From the NCBI GenBank assembly GCA_030655795.1, contig JAUSPJ010000213.1, forward strand, positions 1 to 5,010: a DNA stretch of 5,010 nucleotides, in the 5' to 3' direction. The notes under the pieces were generated by a model. It worked only from the letters and a program-made list of their open reading frames with translations. It was not told the origin of the DNA and made no database searches. The DNA comes from Fidelibacterota bacterium. Its GTDB lineage: Bacteria > Fidelibacterota > UBA2242. Positions 1-5,010 of the stretch are shown one piece after another; positions within the stretch are counted from its first letter, which is position 1; every line of letters starts with the position of its first letter. The translations under genes and the position numbers were made by a program.

Positions 1-2
1 AT

Positions 3-179
3 GACTTTATTGGCCACAGGACAATAGTTATCAAACCTATCAGTAAGAATAAGAAGGGCAAAGTGGAGTTTCACGGTACCGCCTGGGATGCCGAGGCGGA
101 TGAAGATATCGGCGAAGGGCAGACCGTGGAAATTATCGGTAAAGACAGTATTATACTGAAAGTTAAATCAATCGAATAG
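3..179 (+). CDS. NfeD-family protein, C-terminal end only (5' truncated by window)
   Basis: Reading frame 3 is open from the first bases to TAG at 177-179 and gives the last 58 residues of a protein whose start lies upstream of the window. The visible part has the pattern of the soluble OB-fold domain that ends NfeD proteins: a basic stretch, then G-K-V-E-F-H-G-T-A-W-D-A-E-A-D-E, then I-G-E-G-Q-T-V-E-I-I-G-K-D and a last strand rich in I, L and V. In the family this follows the G-x-V-x-F-x-G-x-x-W-x-A ... G-x-x-V-x-V-V pattern. NfeD proteins are membrane proteins, and the OB domain is thought to contact a partner SPFH protein. Here an SPFH gene starts 9 bases after the stop, which is the classic NfeD-SPFH gene pair and strongly supports the call. 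Whether this is the short form or a long form with an N-terminal protease domain cannot be told from this end. Confidence 0.85.
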   Translation, partial: DFIGHRTIVIKPISKNKKGKVEFHGTAWDAEADEDIGEGQTVEIIGKDSIILKVKSIE

Positions 180-183
180 GAGG
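178..183 (+). promoter_or_regulatory. Strong Shine-Dalgarno for the SPFH gene
   Basis: AGGAGG overlaps the TAG stop of the upstream NfeD-like gene and lies 5 bases before the ATG at 189. It fixes the start of the SPFH gene and suggests coupled translation of the pair. Confidence 0.85.
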
Positions 184-188
184 AGATT

Positions 189-1115
189 ATGACACCGTTT
201 TCAATTATTTTGTTAGGCATTATCATATTTGTATTGATAGCCTTTTTCCGCACTATCCGGGTTGTGCCGCAGAAAGTCGCGATTATTGTCGAGAGACTGG
301 GAAAATATAACAACACTCTCGAAGCCGGATTCCATGTATTGATTCCGTTTATTGATAAGGTGGCGTATAAACATACATTAAAAGAACAGGCAATTGATGT
401 GCCGCCACAGGTTTGCATTACCAAGGATAATATTTCCGTGGAAGTGGACGGCATTTTGTATATGCAGGTTGTCGATGCGATGAAGGCATCCTACGGTATC
501 AATAATTACCAGTTTGCATCGACGCAACTGGCCCAGACAACCATGCGTAGTGTGATTGGAAAACTGTCCCTGGATAAAACCTTTGAAGAGCGTGACACTA
601 TCAACAGCGTCATCGTGGAAGCGGTTGATAAAGCCTCGGATCCCTGGGGCGTTAAAGTCACCCGCTACGAGGTCAAGAATATTACGCCACCGCAGAGTAT
701 TAAGGATGCAATGGAAAAACAGATGCGGGCGGAGCGTGAAAAAAGGGCAGTGATTGCCGAATCCGAAGGTGACAAGCAGGCCAAAATCAATCGCGCCGAA
801 GGTGATAAGCAGGAAGCCATTGCGCGCTCGGAAGGTGAAATGCAGAAACGCATCAATGAAGCCGAAGGCCGGGCCCAGGAAATCCGCAAAGTCGCCATCG
901 CTACTGCTGAAGGACTGCGGGAAATTGCCAAAGCCATTAATGAAAAAGGCGGAATGAATGCCGTAAATCTGAAAATTGCCGAGCAGTATGTCAATGAATT
1001 CGGGAATCTGGCCAAGACAAATAACACCGTTATCATTCCGACAAATCTAGCGGATATTGCCGGAATGGTAAAGTCGGTCACCACGGTATTGCAGGAAGTT
1101 AAAGAAACAAAATAG
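189..1115 (+). CDS. qmcA: SPFH/stomatin-like membrane protein (QmcA/YbbK type)
   Basis: This complete 308-residue protein matches the usual length of bacterial QmcA-type stomatins (about 300). Residues 4-20 form a single N-terminal membrane anchor. The SPFH (band 7) domain follows at about 24-185, with hallmark stretches V-P-Q-K-V-A-I-I-V-E-R-L-G-K-Y (26-40), the L-E-A-G-F-H-V-L-I-P-F segment, D-V-P-P-Q near 70-74, and W-G-V-K-V-T-R-Y-E-V-K-N-I-T-P-P (153-168). Residues 175-250 are a charged coiled coil with 11-residue repeats, and the tail (255-308) has the N-N-T-V-I-I-P segment typical of the group. Such proteins form large ring or cage oligomers on the inner membrane and are linked to membrane microdomains and membrane-protein quality control, often with an NfeD partner, which is the gene directly upstream. 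The ATG at 189 is chosen for its AGGAGG site. The exact cellular role in this organism is inferred, and the symbol is given by family resemblance. Confidence 0.9.
   Translation: MTPFSIILLGIIIFVLIAFFRTIRVVPQKVAIIVERLGKYNNTLEAGFHVLIPFIDKVAYKHTLKEQAIDVPPQVCITKDNISVEVDGILYMQVVDAMKASYGINNYQFASTQLAQTTMRSVIGKLSLDKTFEERDTINSVIVEAVDKASDPWGVKVTRYEVKNITPPQSIKDAMEKQMRAEREKRAVIAESEGDKQAKINRAEGDKQEAIARSEGEMQKRINEAEGRAQEIRKVAIATAEGLREIAKAINEKGGMNAVNLKIAEQYVNEFGNLAKTNNTVIIPTNLADIAGMVKSVTTVLQEVKETK
762..893 (+). repeat. Four 33-base in-frame repeats encoding an 11-residue coiled-coil motif
   Basis: Within the SPFH gene, residues 192-235 are four tandem 11-residue units: SEGDKQAKINR, AEGDKQEAIAR, SEGEMQKRINE and AEGRAQEIRKV. 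Each starts with [S/A]-E-G, and a further A-E-G occurs at 240-242. An 11-residue (hendecad) period gives a nearly straight coiled coil, a known property of SPFH C-terminal helices that build the wall of the oligomeric cage. The repeat is protein-level structure and not a mobile or regulatory DNA repeat. Confidence 0.8.
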
Positions 1116-1124
1116 GATTTTAGT

Positions 1125-1976
1125 ATGAATTATAATCACGGTTTATTTCAGGGCTGTGACGGCCTGATGCTATTCGAGCAGGCGTGGATGCCGGAGGGCG
1201 AGTGCAAGGCAGTTGTAGTACTCGTGCATGGATTAGGTGAACACAGCAGTCGCTATGCATATATGGCGGAGTTTTTCACAGCAAATGGAATTGGAATTGA
1301 GACGTTTGATTTAAGGGGACATGGAAAATCCGACGGACGCAGGGCATACGTAAATTCATTTGATGAGCATCTGCGCGACCTGGAGATTTTTTATAAACGG
1401 GTGCAGGAACGTCATTCCGGCGCTCCGGTATTTCTTTACGGGCACAGTATGGGCGCCACAATTTCGACGCTCTATGTTATTACCCGCAAGACGGAATTCC
1501 AGGGACTACTTCTGAGCGGAGTTCTTGTAAAAATGGGTGACGATATCTCACCACTGCTTATTAAAATGTCGTCTATCATTGGAACCTATGCGCCGCGCAT
1601 GAAAACCACCAAACTAGCCTCAGCGTCGATCTCACGGGACCCGAGAGTTGTAAAGGATTATGATGAAGACCCACTGAATTACCGGGGAGGTATTCCGGCG
1701 CGAACAGGGCTTGAACTGATTACTGCGATGAACCGGATTCAGCTTCAAATGGAAACAATCACACTGCCGATTCTGATCATGCATGGTTCCTGTGATAAAA
1801 TGACTGACCCCAGCGGCAGCCAGGAGCTGTTTGATGCGGTCAGTTCAGAGGATAAGACCTTGAAATTGTATAATGGCTTTTATCATGAAATTCATAACGA
1901 TCCGGAAAAGCAGCAAGTTTTTGACGATATTATTAATTGGATTAATGATCATCTGAGTAATGATCAGGAAATATAA
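1125..1976 (+). CDS. Alpha/beta hydrolase, monoacylglycerol lipase / lysophospholipase (PldB-like) type
   Basis: This complete 283-residue serine hydrolase belongs to the 'Hydrolase_4' group that includes monoacylglycerol lipases and PldB-like lysophospholipases. All active-site parts are visible. The oxyanion-hole segment is V-H-G-L-G-E-H-S-S-R-Y (34-44), followed by F-D-L-R-G-H-G-K-S-D-G (61-71). The nucleophile elbow G-H-S-M-G (106-110) carries Ser108. The likely acid is Asp224 in H-G-S-C-D-K, and the likely base is His254 in Y-H-E-I. The segment R-D-P-R-V-V-K-D-Y-D-E-D-P-L (171-184) is the cap-region signature common in monoacylglycerol lipases. There is no signal peptide, so it should act in the cytoplasm or on the inner face of the membrane, releasing fatty acids from mono-acyl lipids. 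It starts 9 bases after the SPFH stop with a modest TAGGA ribosome site (1113-1117), which points to co-transcription with the NfeD-SPFH pair. The exact substrate (monoglyceride, lysophospholipid or another ester) cannot be settled from sequence. Confidence 0.88.
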   Translation: MNYNHGLFQGCDGLMLFEQAWMPEGECKAVVVLVHGLGEHSSRYAYMAEFFTANGIGIETFDLRGHGKSDGRRAYVNSFDEHLRDLEIFYKRVQERHSGAPVFLYGHSMGATISTLYVITRKTEFQGLLLSGVLVKMGDDISPLLIKMSSIIGTYAPRMKTTKLASASISRDPRVVKDYDEDPLNYRGGIPARTGLELITAMNRIQLQMETITLPILIMHGSCDKMTDPSGSQELFDAVSSEDKTLKLYNGFYHEIHNDPEKQQVFDDIINWINDHLSNDQEI

Positions 1977-2015
1977 TTTCATTTATAAGGAGAATAAAGG
2001 TTTACTGAACTTATA

Positions 2016-2048
2016 AGCAGTTTTCCTCAAAGAGACCTGCTCATGAGG
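2016..2048 (+). other. Two interleaved short inverted repeats in the lipase-phoB gap
   Basis: AGCAG (2016-2020) can pair with CTGCT (2037-2041), and CCTCA (2025-2029) with TGAGG (2044-2048). The arms alternate a-b-a'-b', so in RNA they would be either competing hairpins or a pseudoknot. The second stem can be lengthened by TTTT/AAAA across one bulged base (to 2021 and 2053). Stems are only 5 bp, so chance is a real possibility. It is not a convincing intrinsic terminator, because no U-run directly follows a strong stem. Confidence 0.25.
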
Positions 2049-2103
2049 CAAAAGTTTTGTCCAATGAAACGATGTTCTTTGACTATGTAAATAATTTTGA
2101 TAT

Positions 2104-2131
2104 TGCTTATATTTCCCTATGTGAATAAGCA
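2104..2131. promoter_or_regulatory. 7-bp inverted repeat before phoB, possible operator
   Basis: TGCTTAT (2104-2110) and ATAAGCA (2125-2131) are a perfect inverted repeat with a 14-base spacer, ending 26 bases before the phoB ATG. The direct word ATAAGCAG recurs at 2013-2020 and 2125-2132. Position and symmetry would suit a dimeric regulator or a leader hairpin. Nothing identifies the binding protein, and it does not resemble the CTTAAC-type repeats before the porin gene. Confidence 0.35.
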
Positions 2132-2157
2132 GATAAAATCGAATATCGGAAGCAGCT

Positions 2158-2835
2158 ATGAATGAATTAATCGCAATTGTCGATGACGAACCGGATATTT
2201 TAGAACTTGTATCAATTCATCTCGAAAAGGCAAACTATAAGATCGCTAAATTTGATAATTCACAAGAGTTTCTAAATTTTGTAGATAAAAAAACTCCGGA
2301 TTTATTGATTCTTGATTTGATGCTGCCGGATATTGACGGCATCGAAGTCTGTAAACAACTGAAGTCAGATCATAAAACATCTAATTTTCCTATTATTATG
2401 CTGACAGCCAGGGGTGATGAGTTTGATAAAGTCCTCGGTTTAGAACTTGGCGCCGATGATTATATCACCAAGCCCTTTTCTACTAGAGAACTGGTTGCCA
2501 GAGTGAAAGCAGTGTTGCGCCGTAATCGGATTAAAATGTCGGAATCCACGATCAACATTAACGATGACCTGATCGTTGACCTTCAGCGCTACTACGTCAC
2601 CGTTAACAGTCATCCGGTTGATTTAACCTCAACGGAATTCAATATTTTGAAAGTCCTTGCCACAAAACGGGGCTGGGTATTTTCCCGGGAACAGTTATTA
2701 CAACATCTTTGGGGTGATGATAAGATCGTCATTTCAAGAACGATTGATGTTCATATCAAACATCTTCGGGAAAAGCTGGGTTCTGCGGCGCATTACATTA
2801 AAAATATCAGAGGGGTAGGGTATAAACTGGAATGA
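2158..2835 (+). CDS. phoB: PhoB-like response regulator (OmpR/PhoB family)
   Basis: This complete 225-residue protein is close to the length of E. coli PhoB. The receiver domain (about 3-120) has the acidic pair Asp9/Asp10, phospho-acceptor Asp53 in L-I-L-D-L-M-L-P, the switch Thr83 in M-L-T-A-R, and the conserved Lys105 in I-T-K-P-F. The winged-helix DNA-binding domain (about 130-224) shows L-T-S-T-E-F-N-I-L, the recognition-helix region S-R-T-I-D-V-H-I-K-H-L-R-E-K-L, and the closing wing R-G-V-G-Y-K-L. Once phosphorylated, such proteins dimerise and bind 11-bp direct repeats to recruit RNA polymerase. The start is the ATG at 2158 with GGAAG (2148-2152) 5 bases upstream. It overlaps the kinase gene by 4 bases. 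Assignment to the phosphate system, and not another OmpR-family pair, rests on the receiver and kinase type plus the repeat array before the downstream porin gene. Confidence 0.87.
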   Translation: MNELIAIVDDEPDILELVSIHLEKANYKIAKFDNSQEFLNFVDKKTPDLLILDLMLPDIDGIEVCKQLKSDHKTSNFPIIMLTARGDEFDKVLGLELGADDYITKPFSTRELVARVKAVLRRNRIKMSESTININDDLIVDLQRYYVTVNSHPVDLTSTEFNILKVLATKRGWVFSREQLLQHLWGDDKIVISRTIDVHIKHLREKLGSAAHYIKNIRGVGYKLE

Positions 2836-4568
2836 TTAAACAAAACCGTTTCTTTATTAAAATATTCAGCGGCTATTTGATAACGATTATAGTTTTATCG
2901 TCGTTGATTCTGTTTATTTCTTTCCGGAATATCAAATCTCACTATATTGAGACACTGACCGGCAACCTGGAAAACCTGAACCACAGCATCGCTAACCAGA
3001 TAATATCTTCTGTGAATGCCGGCGTTATTGATAATCTTGATGCTGTAGTGAAAGAGCTCGGTGAAAAAATTAATACGCGGATTACCGTCATCGATGTCAA
3101 AGGCGCTGTACTGGCGGATTCGGAAAACAATCCCGGTCAGATGGAAAACCACGGTTACCGGGCGGAGGTAAGAGAGGCGTTGGCAGGAAAGACAGGGCGT
3201 AACATTCGATTTAGCAAGACCATGCAGCAGACAATGCTTTATGTTGCGACGCCAATAGAAAAGAATGGGAATATTATTGCGGTCTTACGAACAAGTTTAT
3301 ACCTGTCTGATGTAGATAGTTTGTTAAATACATTGCGAATCCGCATTATCAATATAACGCTGATTGTGATTCTGCTTGTTCTAATAGGAGTACTAATTTA
3401 CAGCAATAATTTATATCGCCCGGTGAAGAAACTTGTTGCCGCATCCCGGAAGATTGCAACTGGTGATTTTAATACGAGGGTAATTCTAAGACGGAAAGAC
3501 GATTTTAAAGAACTTGCAGAGACGTTTAATATGATGACCCGGAAGCTGAAAGATTCTTTTGAAGAAATATCTTTACAACGGGATCAACTGAAAACAATCA
3601 TATCCTCTGTCCACTCGGGGTTATTTGTAATTGATAAGGATGACAAAGTTATTCTCTATAACGATAGTTTTAAAAACATTTCAAAAACCGAAGAGATTGC
3701 GAAGAAATATTACTGGGAAGTCTTGCGTGATCCTGATTTACTGAATTTAATCAAGAATGTCCAGAAATCCGGGAATGATACAACCGGTGAAATCAATATT
3801 GGTTCTAAAACATATCTATGTAGTGTTAGTCATATTCCGGCTAATGAAGAAATTGTCATTATTTTTCATGACATATCAGAGATCATGCATTTGCAGCAGC
3901 TGAAAAAAGATTTTATCGTGAATGTTTCCCATGAATTGCGGACGCCGCTGACGGCGATCAAAGGCTTTGTGGAAACCCTTGAGGATGATTTTATTCCGGA
4001 AAATAAACGCTACCTGGAAATTATTGAACGGCATACGGATCGATTGATTAATATTGTGAATGATTTGCTGCTGTTGGCGGAAATCGAAGATAAATCACAG
4101 CTACAGATTGAAGAGGCCAATCTAACTCAAATACAGGCGGATTTAACAAAATTATTTGCAGAGAAAACAGATACAAAGAATCTTCAACTGGAATGGGAAA
4201 TTGCGGATAAGATGACGACTATTTCATGTGATCCGTTTAAATTGGAACAGGTGCTTATCAATTTGCTGGATAATGCTATAAAATGTACCGATAAAGGCAA
4301 AATAAAGATCAGGTTTTCACAAATCTCTAATAATACACTAATAGAAATCGAGGATACCGGAATCGGTATTCCCAAAGAGCACTTGTCGAGAATATTCGAA
4401 CGGTTTTATACGGTTGATAAATCACATTCCCGTCAATTGGGTGGAACCGGATTAGGTTTGTCTATTGCCAAACATATCGTGCTTCTGCATAACGGGCGTA
4501 TCGATGTTGAGAGTACGCCGGGGGAGGGGACGACATTTAGTGTTTGGTTGCCGGGGGATAAGGCTTAA
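2832..4568 (+). CDS. phoR: PhoR-like sensor histidine kinase with extracytoplasmic, HAMP and PAS domains
   Basis: This complete 578-residue membrane kinase has membrane segments at about 9-31 and 170-191. They flank a ~138-residue extracytoplasmic sensor region with a PhoR/Cache-like pattern (I-T-V-I-D-x-K-G-x-V-L-A-D-S, 84-97). HAMP follows (about 192-244), then a PAS domain (about 252-350). The phospho-acceptor segment F-I-V-N-V-S-H-E-L-R-T-P-L carries His367. The ATPase domain has the N box (Asn477, Asn481), D-T-G-I-G-I-P (508-514), the F box around F-E-R-F (522-525) and G-G-T-G-L-G-L (537-543). All catalytic residues are present, so it should be active. The layout and length resemble Bacillus-type PhoR more than E. 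coli PhoR, which lacks a large outer domain. The start ATG overlaps the phoB stop as ATGA, implying coupled translation. The expected partner is the adjacent PhoB; the actual signal (phosphate transport state or an envelope cue) is not shown by the sequence. Confidence 0.87.
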   Translation: MIKQNRFFIKIFSGYLITIIVLSSLILFISFRNIKSHYIETLTGNLENLNHSIANQIISSVNAGVIDNLDAVVKELGEKINTRITVIDVKGAVLADSENNPGQMENHGYRAEVREALAGKTGRNIRFSKTMQQTMLYVATPIEKNGNIIAVLRTSLYLSDVDSLLNTLRIRIINITLIVILLVLIGVLIYSNNLYRPVKKLVAASRKIATGDFNTRVILRRKDDFKELAETFNMMTRKLKDSFEEISLQRDQLKTIISSVHSGLFVIDKDDKVILYNDSFKNISKTEEIAKKYYWEVLRDPDLLNLIKNVQKSGNDTTGEINIGSKTYLCSVSHIPANEEIVIIFHDISEIMHLQQLKKDFIVNVSHELRTPLTAIKGFVETLEDDFIPENKRYLEIIERHTDRLINIVNDLLLLAEIEDKSQLQIEEANLTQIQADLTKLFAEKTDTKNLQLEWEIADKMTTISCDPFKLEQVLINLLDNAIKCTDKGKIKIRFSQISNNTLIEIEDTGIGIPKEHLSRIFERFYTVDKSHSRQLGGTGLGLSIAKHIVLLHNGRIDVESTPGEGTTFSVWLPGDKA

Positions 4569-4598
4569 AAGGCGCTTATTTTGAAGATAGTGATTATT

Positions 4599-4633
4599 AA
4601 ACCTTCCGGGTTTCAAAATCGGGAAGGTTTTTT
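4599..4633 (+). terminator. Intrinsic terminator of the phoB-phoR operon
   Basis: AAACCTTCC (4599-4607) pairs perfectly with GGAAGGTTT (4622-4630) around a 14-base loop, and a run of six T (4628-4633) closes the structure. It starts 31 bases after the phoR stop and separates phoBR from the porin transcription unit. Confidence 0.88.
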
Positions 4634-4642
4634 GTTGTTATT

Positions 4643-4681
4643 CTTAACCAAATCTTAACAGAAACTTTAACCGCATTTAAT
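4643..4681 (+). promoter_or_regulatory. Pho-box-like array of four direct repeats
   Basis: CTTAAC at 4643, CTTAAC at 4654, CTTTAAC at 4665 and TTTAAT at 4676 form four similar units phased by 11 bases; the TTAA core of the third is shifted by one base. Units 1, 2 and 4 are in exact register. Direct repeats of 11-bp pitch are the known binding mode of PhoB (E. coli) and PhoP (Bacillus, TTAACA-like units), and the words here are closer to the Bacillus form. The array ends 10 bases before the -10 element and takes the place of a -35 box, as in class II PhoB-activated promoters. Binding by the PhoB encoded nearby is inferred. Confidence 0.7.
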
Positions 4682-4691
4682 ATTCATTTCT

Positions 4692-4697
4692 CATAAT
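4692..4697 (+). promoter_or_regulatory. -10 element of the porin promoter
   Basis: CATAAT matches the sigma-70 -10 consensus at five of six positions. No TTGACA-like -35 lies 16-18 bases upstream; the repeat array occupies that place, which fits an activator-dependent promoter. Transcription would begin near 4704, leaving a leader of roughly 50 bases before the ATG. Confidence 0.55.
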
Positions 4698-4741
4698 CCT
4701 TTCGCAACGTGAAATGGAGAAAACTCAAATAATTAGAAAAG

Positions 4742-4747
4742 GGAGGG
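4742..4747 (+). promoter_or_regulatory. Shine-Dalgarno deciding the porin start
   Basis: GGAGGG lies 8 bases before the ATG at 4756 but only 2 bases before the in-frame ATG at 4750. The spacing therefore favours 4756, giving a protein that begins M-K-K-I-A-R-F. Confidence 0.7.
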
Positions 4748-4755
4748 TTATGAGA

Positions 4756-5010
4756 ATGAAGAAAATCGCGCGATTTGTTGTTATGGTTTTTCTGATGATT
4801 GGCGGGCTTTTACAGACTGCTACGGCGGGAGAAATAGATCGCCTGGTTAGGGAACTGGTGAAAAAAGGTGTTATAGATCCCGGCAAAGCGCAGGAAATCC
4901 TGACACTAACTGAGCAGGACATCAAAAAAGAACTGGCTAAAGCAGAAGTTGAGACAGTACCAAAATGGTCGCAGGTGATTACTCTGAATGGGGATTTCCG
5001 GTTAAGAAAT
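4756..5010 (+). CDS. Putative outer-membrane porin, N-terminal part (3' truncated by window)
   Basis: The frame stays open to the window end, giving 85 residues from the ATG at 4756. Residues 1-24 are a clear signal peptide: M-K-K, a hydrophobic core V-V-M-V-F-L-M-I-G-G-L-L, and an A-T-A cleavage site before G-E-I-D. The mature start has a short helical segment (L-V-R-E-L-V-K-K-G-V-I-D-P-G-K-A-Q-E-I) and then W-S-Q-V-I-T-L-N-G-D-F-R-L-R-N, which looks like the first beta strand of a barrel. A 'lvekGvi...eA..il' helix followed by 'W..~i.l.GD.RlR' is the pattern of putative porins (Porin_5-like / phosphate-selective-porin-like proteins). The gene has its own promoter with Pho-box-like repeats and follows phoBR, so a role in phosphate or other anion uptake across the outer membrane under phosphate limitation is a reasonable inference. 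Most of the protein is missing, so substrate selectivity is unknown. Confidence 0.72.
   Translation, partial: MKKIARFVVMVFLMIGGLLQTATAGEIDRLVRELVKKGVIDPGKAQEILTLTEQDIKKELAKAEVETVPKWSQVITLNGDFRLRN

Noticed and set aside
71..454. 127-codon open frame on the - strand
   Set aside because: It lies opposite the NfeD-like tail and the SPFH gene, both with clear family motifs, and its own translation has no recognisable domain and no credible ribosome site.
665..1084. 139-codon open frame on the - strand inside the SPFH gene
   Set aside because: It is the antisense image of the charged coiled-coil repeats; the Ser/Ala-rich translation is a composition artefact.
1987..1992. AAGGAG resembling a Shine-Dalgarno just after the lipase gene
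   Set aside because: No ATG, GTG or TTG follows at useful spacing and the frames close quickly, so there is no gene to serve. It could be a relic, but nothing supports that.
2043..2090. 15-codon ORF (M-R-Q-K-F-C-P-M-K-R-C-S-L-T-M) before phoB as a possible leader peptide
   Set aside because: Very short, with a poor ribosome site, no run of regulatory codons and no attenuator structure after it.
2078..2099. Bacteroidetes-type promoter (TTTG ... TAATTTTG)
   Set aside because: The TAnnTTTG word is present, but the TTTG is only 10 bases upstream instead of about 19-21, so the spacing does not fit.
4714..4755. Earlier in-frame ATG codons (4714 and 4750) as the porin start
   Set aside because: 4714 has no ribosome site and would put 14 extra residues before the M-K-K signal peptide; 4750 is only 2 bases from the Shine-Dalgarno. 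4756 fits best.
4725..4925. 66-codon open frame on the - strand opposite the porin start
   Set aside because: It is antisense to a clear signal peptide and mature N-terminus and includes the complement of the ribosome site; no independent support.

Overview
This window comes from a bacterium with two membranes. The evidence is a cleavable signal peptide on a protein that looks like an outer-membrane beta-barrel porin, beside a complete PhoB/PhoR-type phosphate two-component system. The phylum cannot be fixed from the sequence. The base composition is moderate to slightly AT-leaning, and the porin N-terminus resembles 'putative porins' known from lineages such as Calditrichota, Chlorobi/Ignavibacteria and related Gram-negatives, but this is only an impression. 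All genes read on the + strand, coding density is high, and there is no sign of a mobile element, CRISPR array or RNA gene.

Region 1 (1-1976) is a tightly packed membrane-quality unit. It holds the C-terminal end of an NfeD-family protein (stop at 177-179), a complete SPFH/stomatin-like protein of the QmcA type (189-1115), and a complete monoacylglycerol lipase/lysophospholipase-type alpha/beta hydrolase (1125-1976). Gaps are only 9 bases each, so the three are very probably co-transcribed. NfeD-SPFH pairing is an established arrangement; the lipase as third member is a less standard addition.

Region 2 (1977-2157) is a 181-base gap without a credible gene. It contains a 7-bp inverted repeat (TGCTTAT / ATAAGCA) just before phoB, a further direct copy of the same word, and two interleaved short inverted repeats. 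No convincing terminator or classical promoter was found.

Region 3 (2158-4568) is the phoB-phoR operon: a PhoB-like response regulator overlapping by 4 bases with a PhoR-like histidine kinase that has a large extracytoplasmic domain, HAMP and PAS domains. A strong intrinsic terminator follows (4599-4633).

Region 4 (4634-5010) is the most informative regulatory stretch. Four CTTAAC-like direct repeats with about 11-base spacing (4643-4681) sit where a -35 box would be, upstream of a CATAAT -10 element. This is the architecture of a PhoB/PhoP-activated promoter. It drives a secreted porin-like gene (4756 to beyond the window end). The simple model is that PhoR senses phosphate stress and phosphorylates PhoB, and PhoB binds the repeats to switch on an outer-membrane channel. 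No wholly novel system is evident; the main value is the readable regulatory link between PhoBR and the porin.
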